Of a DNA stretch of 64,000 bases, positions 14,101-29,100 are shown piece after piece. How positions within the stretch are numbered: position 1 is the first letter of the stretch; every line of letters begins with the position of its first letter. The stretch spans positions 62,001 through 126,000 of the forward strand of contig VZRR01013888.1 of the NCBI GenBank assembly GCA_013398015.1, given 5' to 3'. The position numbers and the translations under genes were made by a program. The DNA comes from Oreocharis arfaki (taxonomy: Eukaryota; Chordata; Aves; Passeriformes; Paramythiidae). The notes below the pieces were generated by a model. The model was given only the letters and a program-made list of their open reading frames with translations. It was not told where the DNA came from and did not search any database.

Positions 14101-17100
14101 TGGGACTGATGAGACTTGGGTTTGGATACAGCCATGGAGCTTACAAACCCAGGGATCTTTACCTGTTTCCAGATGGATTGTCTGCAGTTTGAGATTTGCT
14201 GTAAAGATGACCATCTCTTTAATACCAGTATGTGCTTTATTTAGTTATTTATTTATTTTTAAAATCGGTTCTCAATTTATCCCCACATTTAGATTAATAA
14301 ATAGCTTGTAGTATTGCATCATGCCAGCTGGATGTTTGATAAATAATTTGCTCTTAGCCAAATTCTGAAACATCGAGCTCAGCTGCACCAAAATAAATTT
14401 TAATTTAAAAAATAATGCACGATGTGCTTACTAGAATCAAAATATTGCAAAGCAATGAACTAGTGGATTAAATGCAAATTTGGGAAAGTAACATAGTATA
14501 AATATACTAGCTACACAGAATATATTTGAGAACTAAATTTATATTAGGCTTCTGTTTGGATTTACTTAAAAGCACTGCTTTTATATACTTAAGGACTGTA
14601 AACTTATGCTGGTATGTGGCCAAGACAAGTCTTCTGGAAAGTACACTCAGCCTTGGAAAAAGTAGCAAGTGGAGCAGAAGCAGGCAGGCAGGAGCAAGCA
14701 AGAAACCACGATGTTTCCTTGAAGTTCACTTCTTTCTCCTGTTCTTGCCATGTAAAAATACATGCTTTTTATAAAATTAGAGTATTATTATCCTGTACTA
14801 CAGACACAACTTTTGGTATCCTTTTAATAAATTAATTTAATGACAGAATAGATCTAGATAAGGCATGAATATCTATGCTCAGCAGTTTCTTTATGGGAGG
14901 AAGGAGTTTCAATAAATTAAATAATGTTTAAGGTTTTTAAGTACTGTCTTATTTTCCAAACAACATCTTATCATATAAACATGGTTTCTGTCTTGTTTTG
15001 TCGCTGATGTCCTTGCCAAACAGATCTCAAAAGCAGAACACAGGGAGATAATTCAATATCTCTCTCTCTCTCTCCCATGTCTAGATTATCAGCGTCTGAT
15101 GACGGTGGCAGAGGGAATCACAACGCTGCTGTTCCCATTTCAGTGGCAGCATGTGTACGTCCCCATCCTTCCTGCCTCTCTCCTGCATTTTCTGGATGCT
15201 CCTGTTCCCTACCTGATGGGGCTGCAGTCTAAGGAGGGAACCGACCGCTCCAAGCTGGAGCTGCCTCAGGAGGTCAGTGCCCGCCTTTGGGGTTGCTATC
15301 CTGAAATGCCCTATTAATATTTGTGTGAATTACTCCTGGAAACCAATGCCTGGTGTTAGGAAGCTTGTCTGGCACTGGGGGGACTGATTGCCAGCAGGAG
15401 TGAGATAGTAGGGAAGTCTCCACAGCACTTCTTGGTCCATTTCTGAATTCAATGAGTTCCACTTACTGTTTTTATTTCTGAACACTTCTCCGTCTGCTGT
15501 TTGTTGTGACAAAGCTGAAAGTTTCTCTGCTTTCCCTACATCACACGCTTCACTGGGTTTTGTCCCTCTGTCAGTGTCACAGTCCTACTGATAGAGGGCT
15601 AAAGAACATTTCATTCAGGGAGCACCTTGATGGATCTGGATCTCAGGTGCAGTTGCTAGATGGTGTAAAGCTGTCCCTGTCCCCCTGCTGCTGAAGGGTG
15701 TGCCTTGTCTCCCAGCCCCATCCCATCCTTGGCTGAGCCCACGTGTGCCTGATCTATTACTAGACCAGCATCCTGGCGTCAAGCGAGCCAGGTTTGCATT
15801 AATTCTCTGCCTGGGAACAACTTAGCAAAAAAAGGAAGGAGAGGTCATCCTCTTAATCTGAGGGTTAAATCCTTGGTAGTGGTGGAGAGTAAAATGGAGA
15901 TTTTTCTCCTTAAAGTTTGATGAAGGTGATTAAAACTGCTTCACATTTTAACCTGGCCATACAGCAAAGTCTTTGGGATATGGCTTACCTGTCTGCATTC
16001 CAGATGGTGAGTGGAACCAGAGCATGCCATGTGCTTTTTAACTTAGGTTTCTTCTTAAAATCGGTGGGAACTCCGAGAGTGTGTATCTGTTCATACAGCA
16101 GTAACATCTCCTGACAGTGGCTGTGCTGAGGGGACCTCTCCTGGAGGCAGAGTCCCTAAGGCTTTCAAATACCTGCTCTGACTGAGAATGCAGGTGGGAG
16201 CAGCAGCAGAGGAGAATATGCAGGAGTGGGAGGTTTTGTGTGGAAGTGGAGGGATACACACAGGGCAGGGGTAATACAATTTTTAATAAAGGTCTATTTT
16301 AAGTATTGCATAAAGGTGACTGACTCAGCCTCGGTGGCATGGAACTGCAAATCAAGTTTTACATCATGGATACAGTGACCGGAGCACATGAAATCTGCAC
16401 TGGTGTGGAAGCAAAGCTGCTATCTAGCTGTGCTCCTCAGTAAAACCATGCTAATATTACATAATTACTGTGATTTTTAACATTATTAGTCACATGCTTT
16501 TGGTTAGCAGATTAAGCTGTCATTTTCCTTAAATTAAAATTTTAATGTGACAGTATTTAACATTTCAGTACTGCTGGAATAACAAATACCACCAGGGAGA
16601 GAAGAGTAATAGTGGGGTGGAATCTGCCCCCTCCATCATGTTTAAAAAATGAGTGAAAAATATCAGCATTTATGAATACCGTAGGTCCGGTAACTGTGGG
16701 AGAGGGGAAGAAAGAAAGCATATTGAACAGGGAAGATCTTGAATCTCAAATTCCTCTAGACAATAAAAAATAAAAACCCCTTCAGCATGCGAGCAGTGAT
16801 GAAACACTGTTCGCTTTAGCATTCCTTTATTGTTCAGGCCAGGGGCTAGCTTTTCAAGCTCTTGCTCTAAATATAAACCATTTGTTTGTTAGAGATAAAA
16901 ATTCTAACAACTGGCCATCATGCTGTCTTAAGGTTACTAATCTCCCTGCATTAACTTTAATCATCAGATGTTTTTGAAGAGAGAAGTGAGACCAATTCCC
17001 CAAGGGTTTTCTGAATCCAAATCTCATTTTTCAAATTTTGTAAATGATATGCAGAGCTGAAATTAAAAAGCCTTTGAAATGAAATATTGATAGATAAGAA

Positions 17101-20100
17101 GGCAGTCCCTGAGCTAAAGAATGGTACGGACACATACCACAACTCTGTAATAGCTGCACAGTTGAATAAAGCAAATCGTTTTGTATGAAAAAATGCTTTT
17201 CTTTGTACAGACTAAACTTAATATGAAAAAGCTGAAGGGACACTTCTGCTTTACCAAATGAATCCTAACACCCTTTAAAGTATCCGTGTGAAAGGTGATT
17301 AATGTTAATAAATGTGTCCCTGAAATACCCAATATATTATAAACACGTTTGCTGTGGAATGTATTGTCCTGCTGAAAATTAACCTTTTCAAAAAAGAAGG
17401 AAAATAAACCATTTATCTTCATATAATGCGAAGATTAGTCTAGGGCGTTCAGTAAGAAGTAACACGAAAAGTGCCTGGGAGAAGGCGAAGGAGCTGTGCT
17501 AGTGGCCAAGTCAGGCTAACAAAGACCTGCTGCTGCCCTGTGAGTTTTCTGCATCTCCTGTTCTGCAGTTTTATGCCAGGATAAAACCCATCAGAGCTCA
17601 GCACCTTGGGAATCTGACCTGGTTTAAGATTTTACTCAGCACAGTGCACTCAGACAGCGAATTTCAGATGTAAGCCGCCGTTCAGAAGATCAATTACTGT
17701 TTTTCATTCTGCTGTTATTCCTGAGGGTGCATTTGCAATGTAATTAATTTTTATGTGGGGTTCTTCCATCCCTCCATCGACACTTTCCTAGTAAAAGTAT
17801 CTGCTCTGCTAGATGAATGTCTTCACTTAGCTTTAATCTTACGGGCTGAGATCCATCTCCATTCACAGCAGAGCTAAGAGCACTCTCTAAATCTCAGGCA
17901 GAGGAATTGCCCGTATTAAAAGCCTCCATGGAAACAGGGAGTCAGGGCAGTGGGGGGAAGTAGGGCTTGGCCTCTAATGGACAAGCTGTACTCAGACATA
18001 ATCCCAAAGGATTTCCATGGGACCCTGTTCTGTAGTTTTGCTTGAAGCAGCATCATCTTTCTCACTGGACATCTCATTTCTCCGTAGCACAGCTGCAGAG
18101 GCTTCTTGCAGTTGGATCCTGGTAAAATCGATGTGCCCCTGAGATGCAGTAATTCACACAAGGGGTACTTACATGGGCTGAGAAGTGGCACTGCGTTTCC
18201 TACTTGGTGGTGTGCTCTGGGAGGGCCTATGAAATCTTTGTAGTGGAAGGTTTGGGGTTTGCATGTCCTGGGGGAACAGAAGAGGGCAGAAACCTTTGTT
18301 TGTCATCCAGTTGGCCCTCAGCTTTACTGAAGTCTGAAATGTCACAGGGTAGACAACACAGCTAAAGTGTCCTGCGTATGTGTGCGCTTACCCTTCTGTC
18401 TGGAAGCACCCTGGGAAAAAAGGCTACATCTCAGAGGAACCAGTTCAGTGCTGAGTGTCCCTTTAGAAACTTCTCTTTGTATTTCAGGCAAACTTGTGCT
18501 TTGTAGACATCGATAACCATTTCATCGAGCTGCCAGAGGAATTCCCTCAGTTCCCCAACAAGCTGGAGTTTATCCAGGAAATCTCTGAGGTTCTCCTGCA
18601 GTTCGGGATCCCTCCGGAAGGCAACCTGCACTGCAGTGACAGCGCCACCAAACTCAAGAACTTGGTTCTTAGCGACCTGGTGAACGACAAGAAGAACGGG
18701 AACATCCCTAGCAATGCCCTCAACATGTACGAGCTGCTGAAAGGCAACGAGACGATCGCCCGCCTGCAAGCCCTGGCCAAGAGAACGGGCGTGACCATGG
18801 AGAAGATGACCATCACCACCCCCCTCACAGAGGAGAAGGATGGGAAGTTGTCGTGTGAGGAGCTGGAGCTGAGGGACTACAAACTGAACGTGCAGCTCCG
18901 CGAGGTTTTCGCCAACCGCTTCACGCAGATGTTCGCAGACTACGAGGCTTTCGTCATCCAGGCTGCCCCCGACATGGAGTCGTGGCTGACAAACAGGGAA
19001 CAAATGCAAAACTTTGACAAAGTAAAGACAGCCATGTATTCGTGTCTCCATCTAAAAGGGGGAGGGAGGATGGCTATATTTGTATATATAGCCTAGGTAC
19101 TCTTTAATCTGCCATTCCTCATCTGACTCAGGGAGAGATTTGTCCATTTCTATTACACACGGCCAGATCTCCTGCTAGAGTAAATCAAAGCACATCCACT
19201 GAGCTGTTCAGAGCCATCCTGACTTGTACAAACCAAGCTGGCAGGCTTCTGCCTAGCTCATGGGGCTGCTCCGGTGGGCTTGGTGGAAGGGTAGCAATGC
19301 AAAGTGACTTCTTTTTCTTTCTTTTTTTTGTTTGTTGAGGGGAGAGGTGCACACTTGAGACAAAAAGCCAGATCTAGTCTGTCATGTTTCCTGATCTCAC
19401 AGTAGTGTTTTTGGTAATGGGTAGTGTTGCTCTGGAGAAGGTTATCACATCAAGAGTACTGTTATGACTCCACTGTAGTGTGTACACAAGAGGGAAAAGG
19501 AATCCCTCAAGATTAGAATTGGGGATATAAAGAGATGGGAGGATAGCAAAAGGAATGGGAGATGTTGGGAAGCTTGCACAGCTGCTGAGTGACCCTGCAA
19601 AGTAGATAGTGTTCTTAGCCATCATCTTTTTTAGATACAAGTCCTTCTCTAAGGAAAAGGTTAAAAGGATGAACAATGAGGAACAGACTAAATACTGATC
19701 TGAGTCAGTTTTTGATAAAAAAAAATTGCAGACGTGCCTTTTATTGGTTTGTTTGTATTCAGGCATTAAACAGTGCAGCATTCAAAAGGATGGGGTTGTT
19801 TAGGCAATCTCTGCTAGTGCTTCTGCAATAAAATGGGCTGTTAAGTTTAGGGTTTTCAAAGCTCAGTTAGAGACTTAGACACACAGTCGGTTCTAATTGG
19901 AAATTCGTGATTAATTGCCCTGTGTAATATCACAGAAGAGCATCAGCTGAAGAGCACTGTACACCCCTCGATACGTGTGACACCTTAATAAGCAATATGG
20001 TCCCAAGCAGTGAGGCCCAGACCAGAGGGCCCAAGTGGGCACATGTGATGGTCTGCCATGCGTGGCACAGGGTTTATTCCTGCGGGTCATAGCTGCTAGG

Positions 20101-23100
20101 TTGCTTTGAAAAAGCAGGCAGCATGAGCACTACTTCAGTGACTCCATATTCCTTTTGCTCCAGCTGTCACAAAGCCTCCCTGACTGCTTATTTCTTACAG
20201 TTGTGAACCAAACTCCTTTGTGGATGCATTCACACCTCTCTGAGAGGTTTTTTTACAGTGGGGAAGCCTTGTCCAAGCCTTCCTGCTGGCTGCTGGATTG
20301 GTTCTCTGCCACAGGATGGCTGGGCACTTCAGGGCTGGGCGGGAACGTGGCACTAATGAGCTGTTCTGTATTTCAGGCTTCCTTCCTTTCGGACCAACCT
20401 GAGCCTTACCTCCCATTCCTTTCACACTTCATCGAAACACAGATGTTTGCAACCTTCATAGACAATAAGATAATCTCCCAGTGGGAAGAGAAGGACCCTT
20501 TTCTACGAGTTTTTGACTCCCGAATTGAGAAAATAAGGCTATATAATGTCAGGGCCCCTGCGCTGCGGACATCCAACTACCAGAAATGCAGCACTTTGAA
20601 AGAAGCAGGTACGTTCAGATGGGCTGGTAAAATATTCAAAAGTACAATGTCAGCCACTGAGAAATAGAGGTCCTCAGTCATCTGGGTGTTGCAGTTGATG
20701 AGGAAGACTCAGCAGTGTCCTTATCTCATCTAAGCAAAAACTTTAGCATGCTGTTAAACACCAGAAACAGCAGGAGCCTGTGCCTTCCCTTTGAGCTCTC
20801 CTAGGCTGGTGCCTTTAACAAACTCAACCCAAACCCAAATGGAACTGGCTCACGCTTTCTCATTTCAGGCAGCTCCTGTTCCCTTGCCAGGAGAGCTTTC
20901 CTTCACCCTGGTGGTGGGACCGGTGCCAGCCACACTGAGGAGTCGAGTCCTGGTGTCTGCTCCACTGGCCTTGTCTCCCCCTTCCCGTAAAAAGATGTTG
21001 TTTTGCCTTACTCCATTTGGTTAGAGCAGCAGGGGATGCCGGGGACGTGATCCTGTGGGGCATATTTAGTACCTCCAGCAATAGATGTTCATTGTTAATG
21101 AACAATACACCCTACTGAAGGCTTGGGGTTTTTTTCCATCACAGTCACAAGGATGCATTTTCAAATTATACTTGAGTTTCTTACTTAATACTTGTATAAG
21201 TATTTATTTAATTTCTAAGTAATACAAGGAAATTATACTCTTAAATTTGTTGGGACACATATTATTAAGCTAGGGCAAACACATTTCTCATGGGGTTTTT
21301 TTTTGGTTTAACTCCTTCAGTATTTTACTTGTTATAAACATGTCAGAAATAGAAATCTGTGTCTGCTTAACTTTTTCTGTCTAAACGCAATTCTAATTTG
21401 CAGGTCAACTGTCTATTCAGCGTCTAGTTTTGGCAGATATTGTGGCACCAGAACCTCATTTTCTGTCTTGTGAAAAGCAGCAAACTGATAGTAATACCAA
21501 TCTTTCTTCATATTTACCATTCACAGTATATGTGACCCCAGCACTGATCCAGCACCTGTTTGTTTAACTATTTTCGGAACCCTCCAAACCCTCTGACCCC
21601 ACACTACCCACTCCTTTTCTCCAAAATGGAACCATACAAAGTGACTTTTTTTTTTTGAGGGGAAAAAAATACTTGCTGAGTTTTTAATGATAATGTATGT
21701 AAATCTTGTGACAGTTTTTTTCCCATCACAGTTTTATAAAATAGGAAATGAGTTCTGTGTTGTTCTTGACAAATGGAAAAACGGATTTAGCTTCTGCATT
21801 TTGCATATGTATTCACTAGCTGTGATACGCTCAAAGAACAGGCCTGCCCATTAATAGATGGGCTAGAAAGAGTTGAATATTAAAGTTGCTAATTAAATGC
21901 TGAATTCCCCCATACACCTCCTTTCCCCAGTTCTTCACAAGTTAAGAGGGTGGCAGGTTTTATTTTCATCCTGCTCGAGGTTTGAGATTGAAACCCTCAA
22001 GCCCTTGAAGCAAAGGATTGAACAGCTTTAGTCTCAGTAGAGCTGAGATTCCCAGGGAGCCCTCTCCCATCTTACCACAGGCCTCCCTGTTTCCAAGAAT
22101 CTGTTCATCTTCTTGATGCTGCTCAGATCTTGCTACAGTTAGCTGTGCTTTTTGAAGGCCTGTCATCCAGTAAAGGCATATCCAGTTTCAGGAGGAGGAT
22201 CATTATAGTCCTGAATGTTTGCAGAACTCAGGTGTTCCCCCACCATGCATCTGCCCAGGGAATGTGTCTGGGGCTAAGCAAGGTGCCCAGCCCCACAGGG
22301 GTTGCAGCTGGCCTTGGAGGTCTCTGTTCTGCTGAAGAAGCCTTAAAATCAAACAAGGAATTGCAGGGAAAGATTGCACTGCCCTTTCCAGTTCCTGTTG
22401 CATCTTGTAGGCTCCTGTAAATACCTGCTTGCTTTAACAGCTAACTTGCTTGCACCAGTGCTCATTGTGTAGGGTAAAAAAACTAAAAGCAAAATTTAAA
22501 AACCTACAGCACTAGTGTCTCCTCACCTCTGCGAGTGGCAGATTTTTGTGTCTAAGGTCACTGTTTAACTTTTTAGTGGGTTTTCAAGGGTCTGAGCATG
22601 AGCACTGCTGTTGTGACAGCGCGTGCCCTTGGGTGTTGGTGGCGCGGTTGCTCACCTGTGACTGTCGCCTGCAGCCCAGTCCATCGAGCAGCGGCTGATG
22701 AAGATTGACCACACCGCCATCCACCCTCACCTGCTCGATATGAAGATTGGCCAAGGGAAATATGAACAAGGATTTTTCCCAAAGCTGCAGTCCGATGTCT
22801 TGGCAACGGGACCCACCAATAACAAGTAAGCGCGGGTTTTAGTTTCTGTATTTAAAAGCAGGTTTCTCATACAAATGATCCACATCATTGGACAGAAGTC
22901 CTAATTTTGGATGGCATATAGCCAGTCTAATGAACCCAACAGCTGCTCCCATTTCTGGTTTGTATGGGTTGTGACTTGCAAACATAACCATAGTTTGGGT
23001 TATGTCAAGAAGCATTAGTTCTATTTTGGGGAAGAATCCTCACTGTTGTTTTCTGTTGAGTGGTAAGTACTCTGTCTTCTCATACATAGTTTTTGTTTTG

Positions 23101-26100
23101 TAATTGGTCTTATGAGTTTCAAATGAATTGTTTGGCTGTTTTGTACTGAATACAGTAGCTTGGGAACTGAAGCCAAAATTCAGATTCTGAAAGAAATTTT
23201 GGTGTTGAAACCTCTACACCATCATGGAGAGTGAACTTTATGCCCACTTTGTTCCTCTCTTTAGCTGTTCTTACTTGACTCGGGGATTTTTATGGCTCTC
23301 TTTCAGTTTCCACATTAGAATACCCTGGAAGAATAACTTGGTGAGGGTGGAAACTATGTGGTTCTGTACCTGGGTTTCTTTTTTGAGTCTGATAAGGTTC
23401 TGTGATAAGAAGGTAGGGGTACCTATAGCTGTGGAATTTAGCGTGCCGTTACATGGTTCATTCACCTAATGTAAAATGGGAACCTGGAGCACTGATACAC
23501 TTTACATTTGTACAGTTATAATACAAAGTAAGTGCCGTGAGTTTCTTTATTGTTAATCTTTCTTCCATCAAAACCCATGAATGAGGAGGGGTTTCTCCCT
23601 CTTCAAAAGTGAAGTATTTGTGCATCATTGATTACAAACTCATTAAATTATCAGCTGAAGCCGTCAATTCCACTTTCTGGAAGTCAAAATGTGGGAGCCC
23701 AGGTAAATCCAAGAGCTTCAAAGGCTACAATTGTCCAAATGTTAAAGCTGCCTCTTGTTTTAGGCATGTGCATGCACACACGCTGCTCTGCGCTTCTGCA
23801 TGAGGTGCCAACTCAGTTGTATTTATACACCTTTTGTGCATACCAATGCTAGCTAAGCCCTTTTTAATAACCTGCTAGGAATAAGAATTGCAAATGATAA
23901 AATAAGATATCCTTAAGCACTGGATGTTTAAAGAAATGCAATGTCTTCTTTTAGTGTCTTCTTTAAAAGACATTAAAAAACCCCCAGGACCAACCAAAAA
24001 GGAGGAACGCATATTTCAAAGTTCCTTTGCTTTCAGTCTCCCTGCAAATGGAGACAGAATTTTATGGGTAGTGGTCCTTTGAGGAATGGAGGATTTCTTC
24101 ATCTTGTGAGGTGCTGTATTTAGCAGTCTGCCTCTTATCCGTATGGGTGGGTTTCAGTTTTACAGTGTCAGCAACAGTGTGAGCGTGCCCAGCCTGCTTG
24201 AAGTTGCTTAAATCTTCTGACTCTATTGCAAAATCTTAGTGAATCTATGAATACGCATCACTTAAAAATAGTTTTCCTTACGCCCTTTGAGATTTGCTTC
24301 TGTTAGATTGGTGCCTGTTCTAAAATGTGACTTTAACTACTTGAGTGATAATTTTGATTTAGATTGCAGCATGTTTCGGATTTTGTGAGTACCAAAATCT
24401 CATTACCTACCACAAAGTGATGTCAAAGTGACAAATGTTTGGAATCCCTCCAGTTGTGTGTTGCCAAAAAGGTTTGTAATTGGAAAGTCTCGAGACCATC
24501 TGTTTATCTCTTTCTTCTTCCTAGTTTTCATGTGAGCAACTGAGAAGACTTTCTCTCCCATTTAAGACATGTAATTTTGCTGATTTTACACCCACATATA
24601 GAACAGCTTTTCCGTGCTCTCTGGAAATACAGCCTGACTCTTCTGACCACAAAATCAATTGAAGTATAGCCTTCCATTAATTTGAATTTCCCAGTGTATG
24701 ATTCTTGGAGACACATTTTGCTTTTAGGACTGGACCTTTGTGTACGGGTATGGGGTAAGAGAATATTCCAGCTACATTTCCAGACACTTCAGATGTAGCT
24801 GTTGTATGTTTATATTATAAAATGAATGCAAAGGATGTTTTCTAAGGATATCTCATCTCTGCGTAGATGAGAATCATTTTTGCAGGCTTCAGTTTTACAT
24901 AGCAAATTTTGTCCTGAATTTTTTACAGAAGTGCGTTTGTGGGAAGGTGGGAATAATTCCCATGTTGTGGTCAATTGTTGCTGGACAGTAGCAAATAAAC
25001 CAATTCAAAGCTGTTTTAATGAAAACATGTCCTTAGTGGCCAGCAATCAGGGATTTATTGCTTCCCTTTCTGGGCTGATAAACTAACAAATACATTACCA
25101 GAGCTCATAATGTTATCTAGCTGTTCCCTTCCTGTAGGCAGGAGGAGCACTAAGGATACCTCTCTCAGTTACTGGGCTGTTATATCCATGATATGTGTTA
25201 TCTAAATCACAAATATAATGCGGACAACAAACACTTCTAGTTTCAGTTCTAGATCCTATATGTGATTTAAGCAATTTAAGCTAAACCCAGAACACCCCAG
25301 CCAGTTCTGTCCTCCTTCCCACCAGGCAGCAGTGTCCCACTGGAGGGACTCCCTCTGTGCTCATCGCCTTTGATGCATCCCCCGCATCATGGGAAAACCT
25401 TCTGAATCTACAGAGAGCAGCTGCAGCTTCCTCTGGGCACAAAAGCACCCCCTCCACACTGCTCTAACCGTGTAAAGCAGTGTCTTCTGCAGAAGTCCTC
25501 CTAGAAGGCATCCCAGGAGAAAACAGGCTCCAGTCTCTTGGGCAATTTGTCTGTTATTTTGGAAAAGAGCCGTGGTTTCCGGAGCCCTCATTTCCTTTCT
25601 CAAACCCCAGCACCACACTGTGGTTTCTATGTGTTCCCTTCTTCCCTGTGTGCATTTTCTGCCAGGCTTTAAAATTGTAGCTGGGACTCCACTGGCTGAT
25701 GCATTTGCAATGATCCAGGAATGGAATTTGAATGACAAAAAGCCAAGCTACATAAACACTTCATGGTTTTTGATTAGCTAATTGTTAAATTAGGGGGAAT
25801 ATGCTTATGGTGCAAAATTAAAACAATGAAACAAGCTGTGTTTTCAATCTAATTGATTACCTTGTAACTTAATTTGTACTAAGAAGCTTGATAAATGAGA
25901 TTAAATATTGCAGAGGAAAACAGTGATTCCCAAACATGGGAATATATATGCATTCTGGCGATTTGTGTTGAATGCCTTCAGAGAACAACTGAACTGATTT
26001 TTTTTCTTCTTTCTTTTGGTTTTCAAATGAAGGGTTTGCTTTCTTATACATTTACAAAATGGCTTTAATTACCCTTTTTTTGCCTTCCTCTCTGTTTAGA

Positions 26101-29100
26101 CTTGCTTTCCCCCCACTTCTTTATCAAAGCCCTGCTTTCCTCCTTGCTTATTTTCCTGACCAGCCTGTTTCCTCTTTCCTGCCCTGGCCGCTTCTCTCAC
26201 TTGAGCCCTCTCGCTTGCATCCCAGCTTCCTGTGAGCCTCGTGCTTTTGTCTGTCCTACCTGACCTGCAGCAATCTCCAAAGGAGGGCACAGTCCAGGTC
26301 TTCAAGCACAGATCCCACTATACTTGGCCTCTAACCTCAGGCTTTTGCTGAGTGATGTGTTGCTCTTACCCATGAAGCAGATTTCAGAAGTTATTTGTTT
26401 GCTTTCTCCAGGCATTTGTTCCTGAGCTGTGTTTTGCTGATCTGCCCGCTGTGTCAGTATTCATTTACAAAACCCATGCAGTAGGAGTATATTAAATCGG
26501 TTCATTTTTGTGCTCCACTTTAACATGACTTTTGTGGGCACTGTCCTGTGGCCTTTATCTTCAGCCCTCCCTTCAAGTTGGGAACTGCCCAGGGTTTATC
26601 TGCCTGGGCCTATGGTTCTCTTCATTTTTAAACAGGACTCTTGTTTGCCTGTTGCTAGCATTTAACATCAGGCAATGATTTTAAAGGAAATACGATGTAT
26701 ATATAATGCAAAGGGGTGGTGTATCTCTGTATGATGACGGAATTTGTTCTGGTTTTAACTAAATTGTTTTTTGCATGGGAAATGGCCTTTCTCTTTTAAT
26801 GAGTGTTTCATATGATATGGCCTTTTACTACCTCCCTATCTGCAGGTAACTGTTTTAATGCTATGTTAGATGAAGATATCTTCTTTTTTAATCAAGCCAA
26901 ACAATTGCAGGTAATATAGAGCAGCATTTCTGCAGCGCATCTAGGTGAGCATGAAATGAGTCAGCAATGAGCCATCCATACACAGCACTGAGCTTATTTA
27001 AATTTTGTGAGTAGTGAAAGCTCACCTATTACACAAGAAAATCTGAAGCAAGCAGTTACTATACTTCAGGTAACCTAATGTAGCAAACCATTGATAGGTG
27101 CAATGGAAATATGAACCACTTGTATTCAAATACATTCATTTTCAAGAATAAAGTGTGACTGAAAATCTGTACTTAAAGATGGTTTCTGAGATGGGAAATG
27201 GGTGCTGTGGTGACTTGGAACCTGGTGGGTGAGTCTCCTGAGCTACTGATCCTCTGCTCAGCTGGTGCAAGGTGGGAAAAGTGCAATTAGCCTCTTTGAG
27301 TTAATACATCATTTTAACATAGCTGTGCAGAATTAAAGCTGACGGGGAAAAAATGTGCATTGAATCCTTGCATCCGCTATTCCATTTGCTCTCCCCTGAT
27401 CAGGGCCACTGTCTGAAGGGACCTGCAAATTAAATACCTCATAAGACAGTGGTTCCTCAGGGCTTAAGAGGTGATGCTGGCAACTCACTACAGCTGTTCC
27501 TTGCAGAGGATGATAATTGTGTGTGCCACCCTTTAAAATCACTTCTTTCCATAAAAACTGATGGAAGAGCCTGTCAGTGCAAGACCACTCTCTTCAGTGC
27601 ATTTTACTAGTTTTTGTCCACCCAATCAGCAGTTTCAAAGCTTTCCTATTCCACCCTACAGCAGAGATGGAAAAGCTGCATACGTGTCCATTTAAGCCTT
27701 CATTCTCCTTGCCATGGAGCAGTGTTTGTGGAGCAGGTTCCCACTGGGGATCCCCTCCCCTGTCAGCCCATGATCAGGTGGAGCTCAGTTTCAACAGTCC
27801 TTTACTGGTTTGGTCTGACACGTATTTGACTTGGAATCTCTATGTAGTCCCACACAAACTACATCTGAGCCCAGGGAGTTTGCATGTGCAATCTGTGTGT
27901 GTTTAATGTGTGCATGCTCTAGGGGGCTTTGGTGGAGGGTGTAGTACAGCTCTGTGCTAATCTGTGAGTGCAGAAGCTCGTAACTCCTTTGATGGACATA
28001 CATAGGTAGAATGAGTATTGCCATGATTTGCAGCCCTAAATAGCAGCCTGCCTCACGAGATGGCACATATGAGGAGATTTAGGTTCTGTCCCTTAGACAA
28101 GTGCGTTTGTCTCCTTCCTTCTCTCCGTTGTCACTGTAAATGGATTGTAAATTACAATAGTGATTTTCATGGTGGCAGCAGTATTGGTTAAATCCATCTG
28201 AGAAAGAAGTTCTCTAGCAGCATGTTCATGTTTTGCAGCGTAAATCTTGCCTGCTGCACCCATGTCTGGTTTGGGAAGACTAAATTCTTTCATTTCTCCA
28301 GGGAGCTTTGAAAAGGGGAGCCAGGGAAAAAGTAAGGGAAGAAAGAGATATGTACACATGGTCTCAGTAGAGTGGCCAGTCCCTGGTGTCAGGTGCTGTT
28401 TTTCTAGATTGTTTCTGACAGTACAGCTTTGCTGCTGACTACGTTACCTCTTTATTACAGAAATGTAAAAGATGATACTTAATATGGGGTGTTTCAAGTA
28501 TCACCATTACATTTCCTCCAACCTCTGCAAACCTATTCCTATGCTTGTTGGGTCTAATTTGATACTGAACGATACTGACTTGACTGCCTTCACATTACAA
28601 AGGTCTTAGTTGGAGGTGCCTTATTTCATTTCTGTATATTGAACTGAGCACAGTCTTCCCTGATCCCTCCTCTGAAATATCACTGCTTTTCTGCAGTCCC
28701 TGGAGGTGAGGAGCATTCATCTGTGGACATGGGAGTTAGATACAGGCAGACACACTGAATTGAGCCTTTCCTCACTTCTCCATGGAGGCAGCTTGTCCCT
28801 GGGCTCCCTGCAACACTGCACCCGAGCTGCGTCCTCTCCGTCTCCAGAGACCTGGTGCTTGTAGCAATGTCTCCACTGTGAGGAGTAAATGAAACATGCC
28901 AGTAGTCCATGCTCATGGCTCTACCCGCAAAAAATAAAGGGGAGAGGGCACTTTGGGGGTCAGGGAGTGCTTGGGCAGCATCCAGGCTGAGCAGCAGCAG
29001 CGCTGTGTGTGTTCTCAGGTACCAGGCAGCTCAGACCTTATCCCTGCAAGGGACCAGCCGGGAGGGCTTTGTCCCTGCAGGACAAGGAGAGGAGGGACAC

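Larger units (their letters stand above)
5134..15084 (+). other. DENND5B: DENND5B intron, 9.95 kb
   Basis: The longest intron in the window is mostly unique AT-rich DNA. It contains one minus-strand CR1 fragment (12543-12820), a GT run at 6669-6683, short A or T homopolymers (10898-10908, 13128-13138), and a TC repeat that merges into the 3' pyrimidine tract (15059-15074). ORFs such as 5664-6107 minus (147 codons) show no domain or codon character I recognise. Confidence 0.85.

Noticed and set aside
20155..20376. Open frame extending upstream of exon 20377 with an ATG at 20221-20223 region
   Set aside because: A good acceptor (GTATTTCAG) precedes 20377 and homology begins exactly there; the upstream part is intron.
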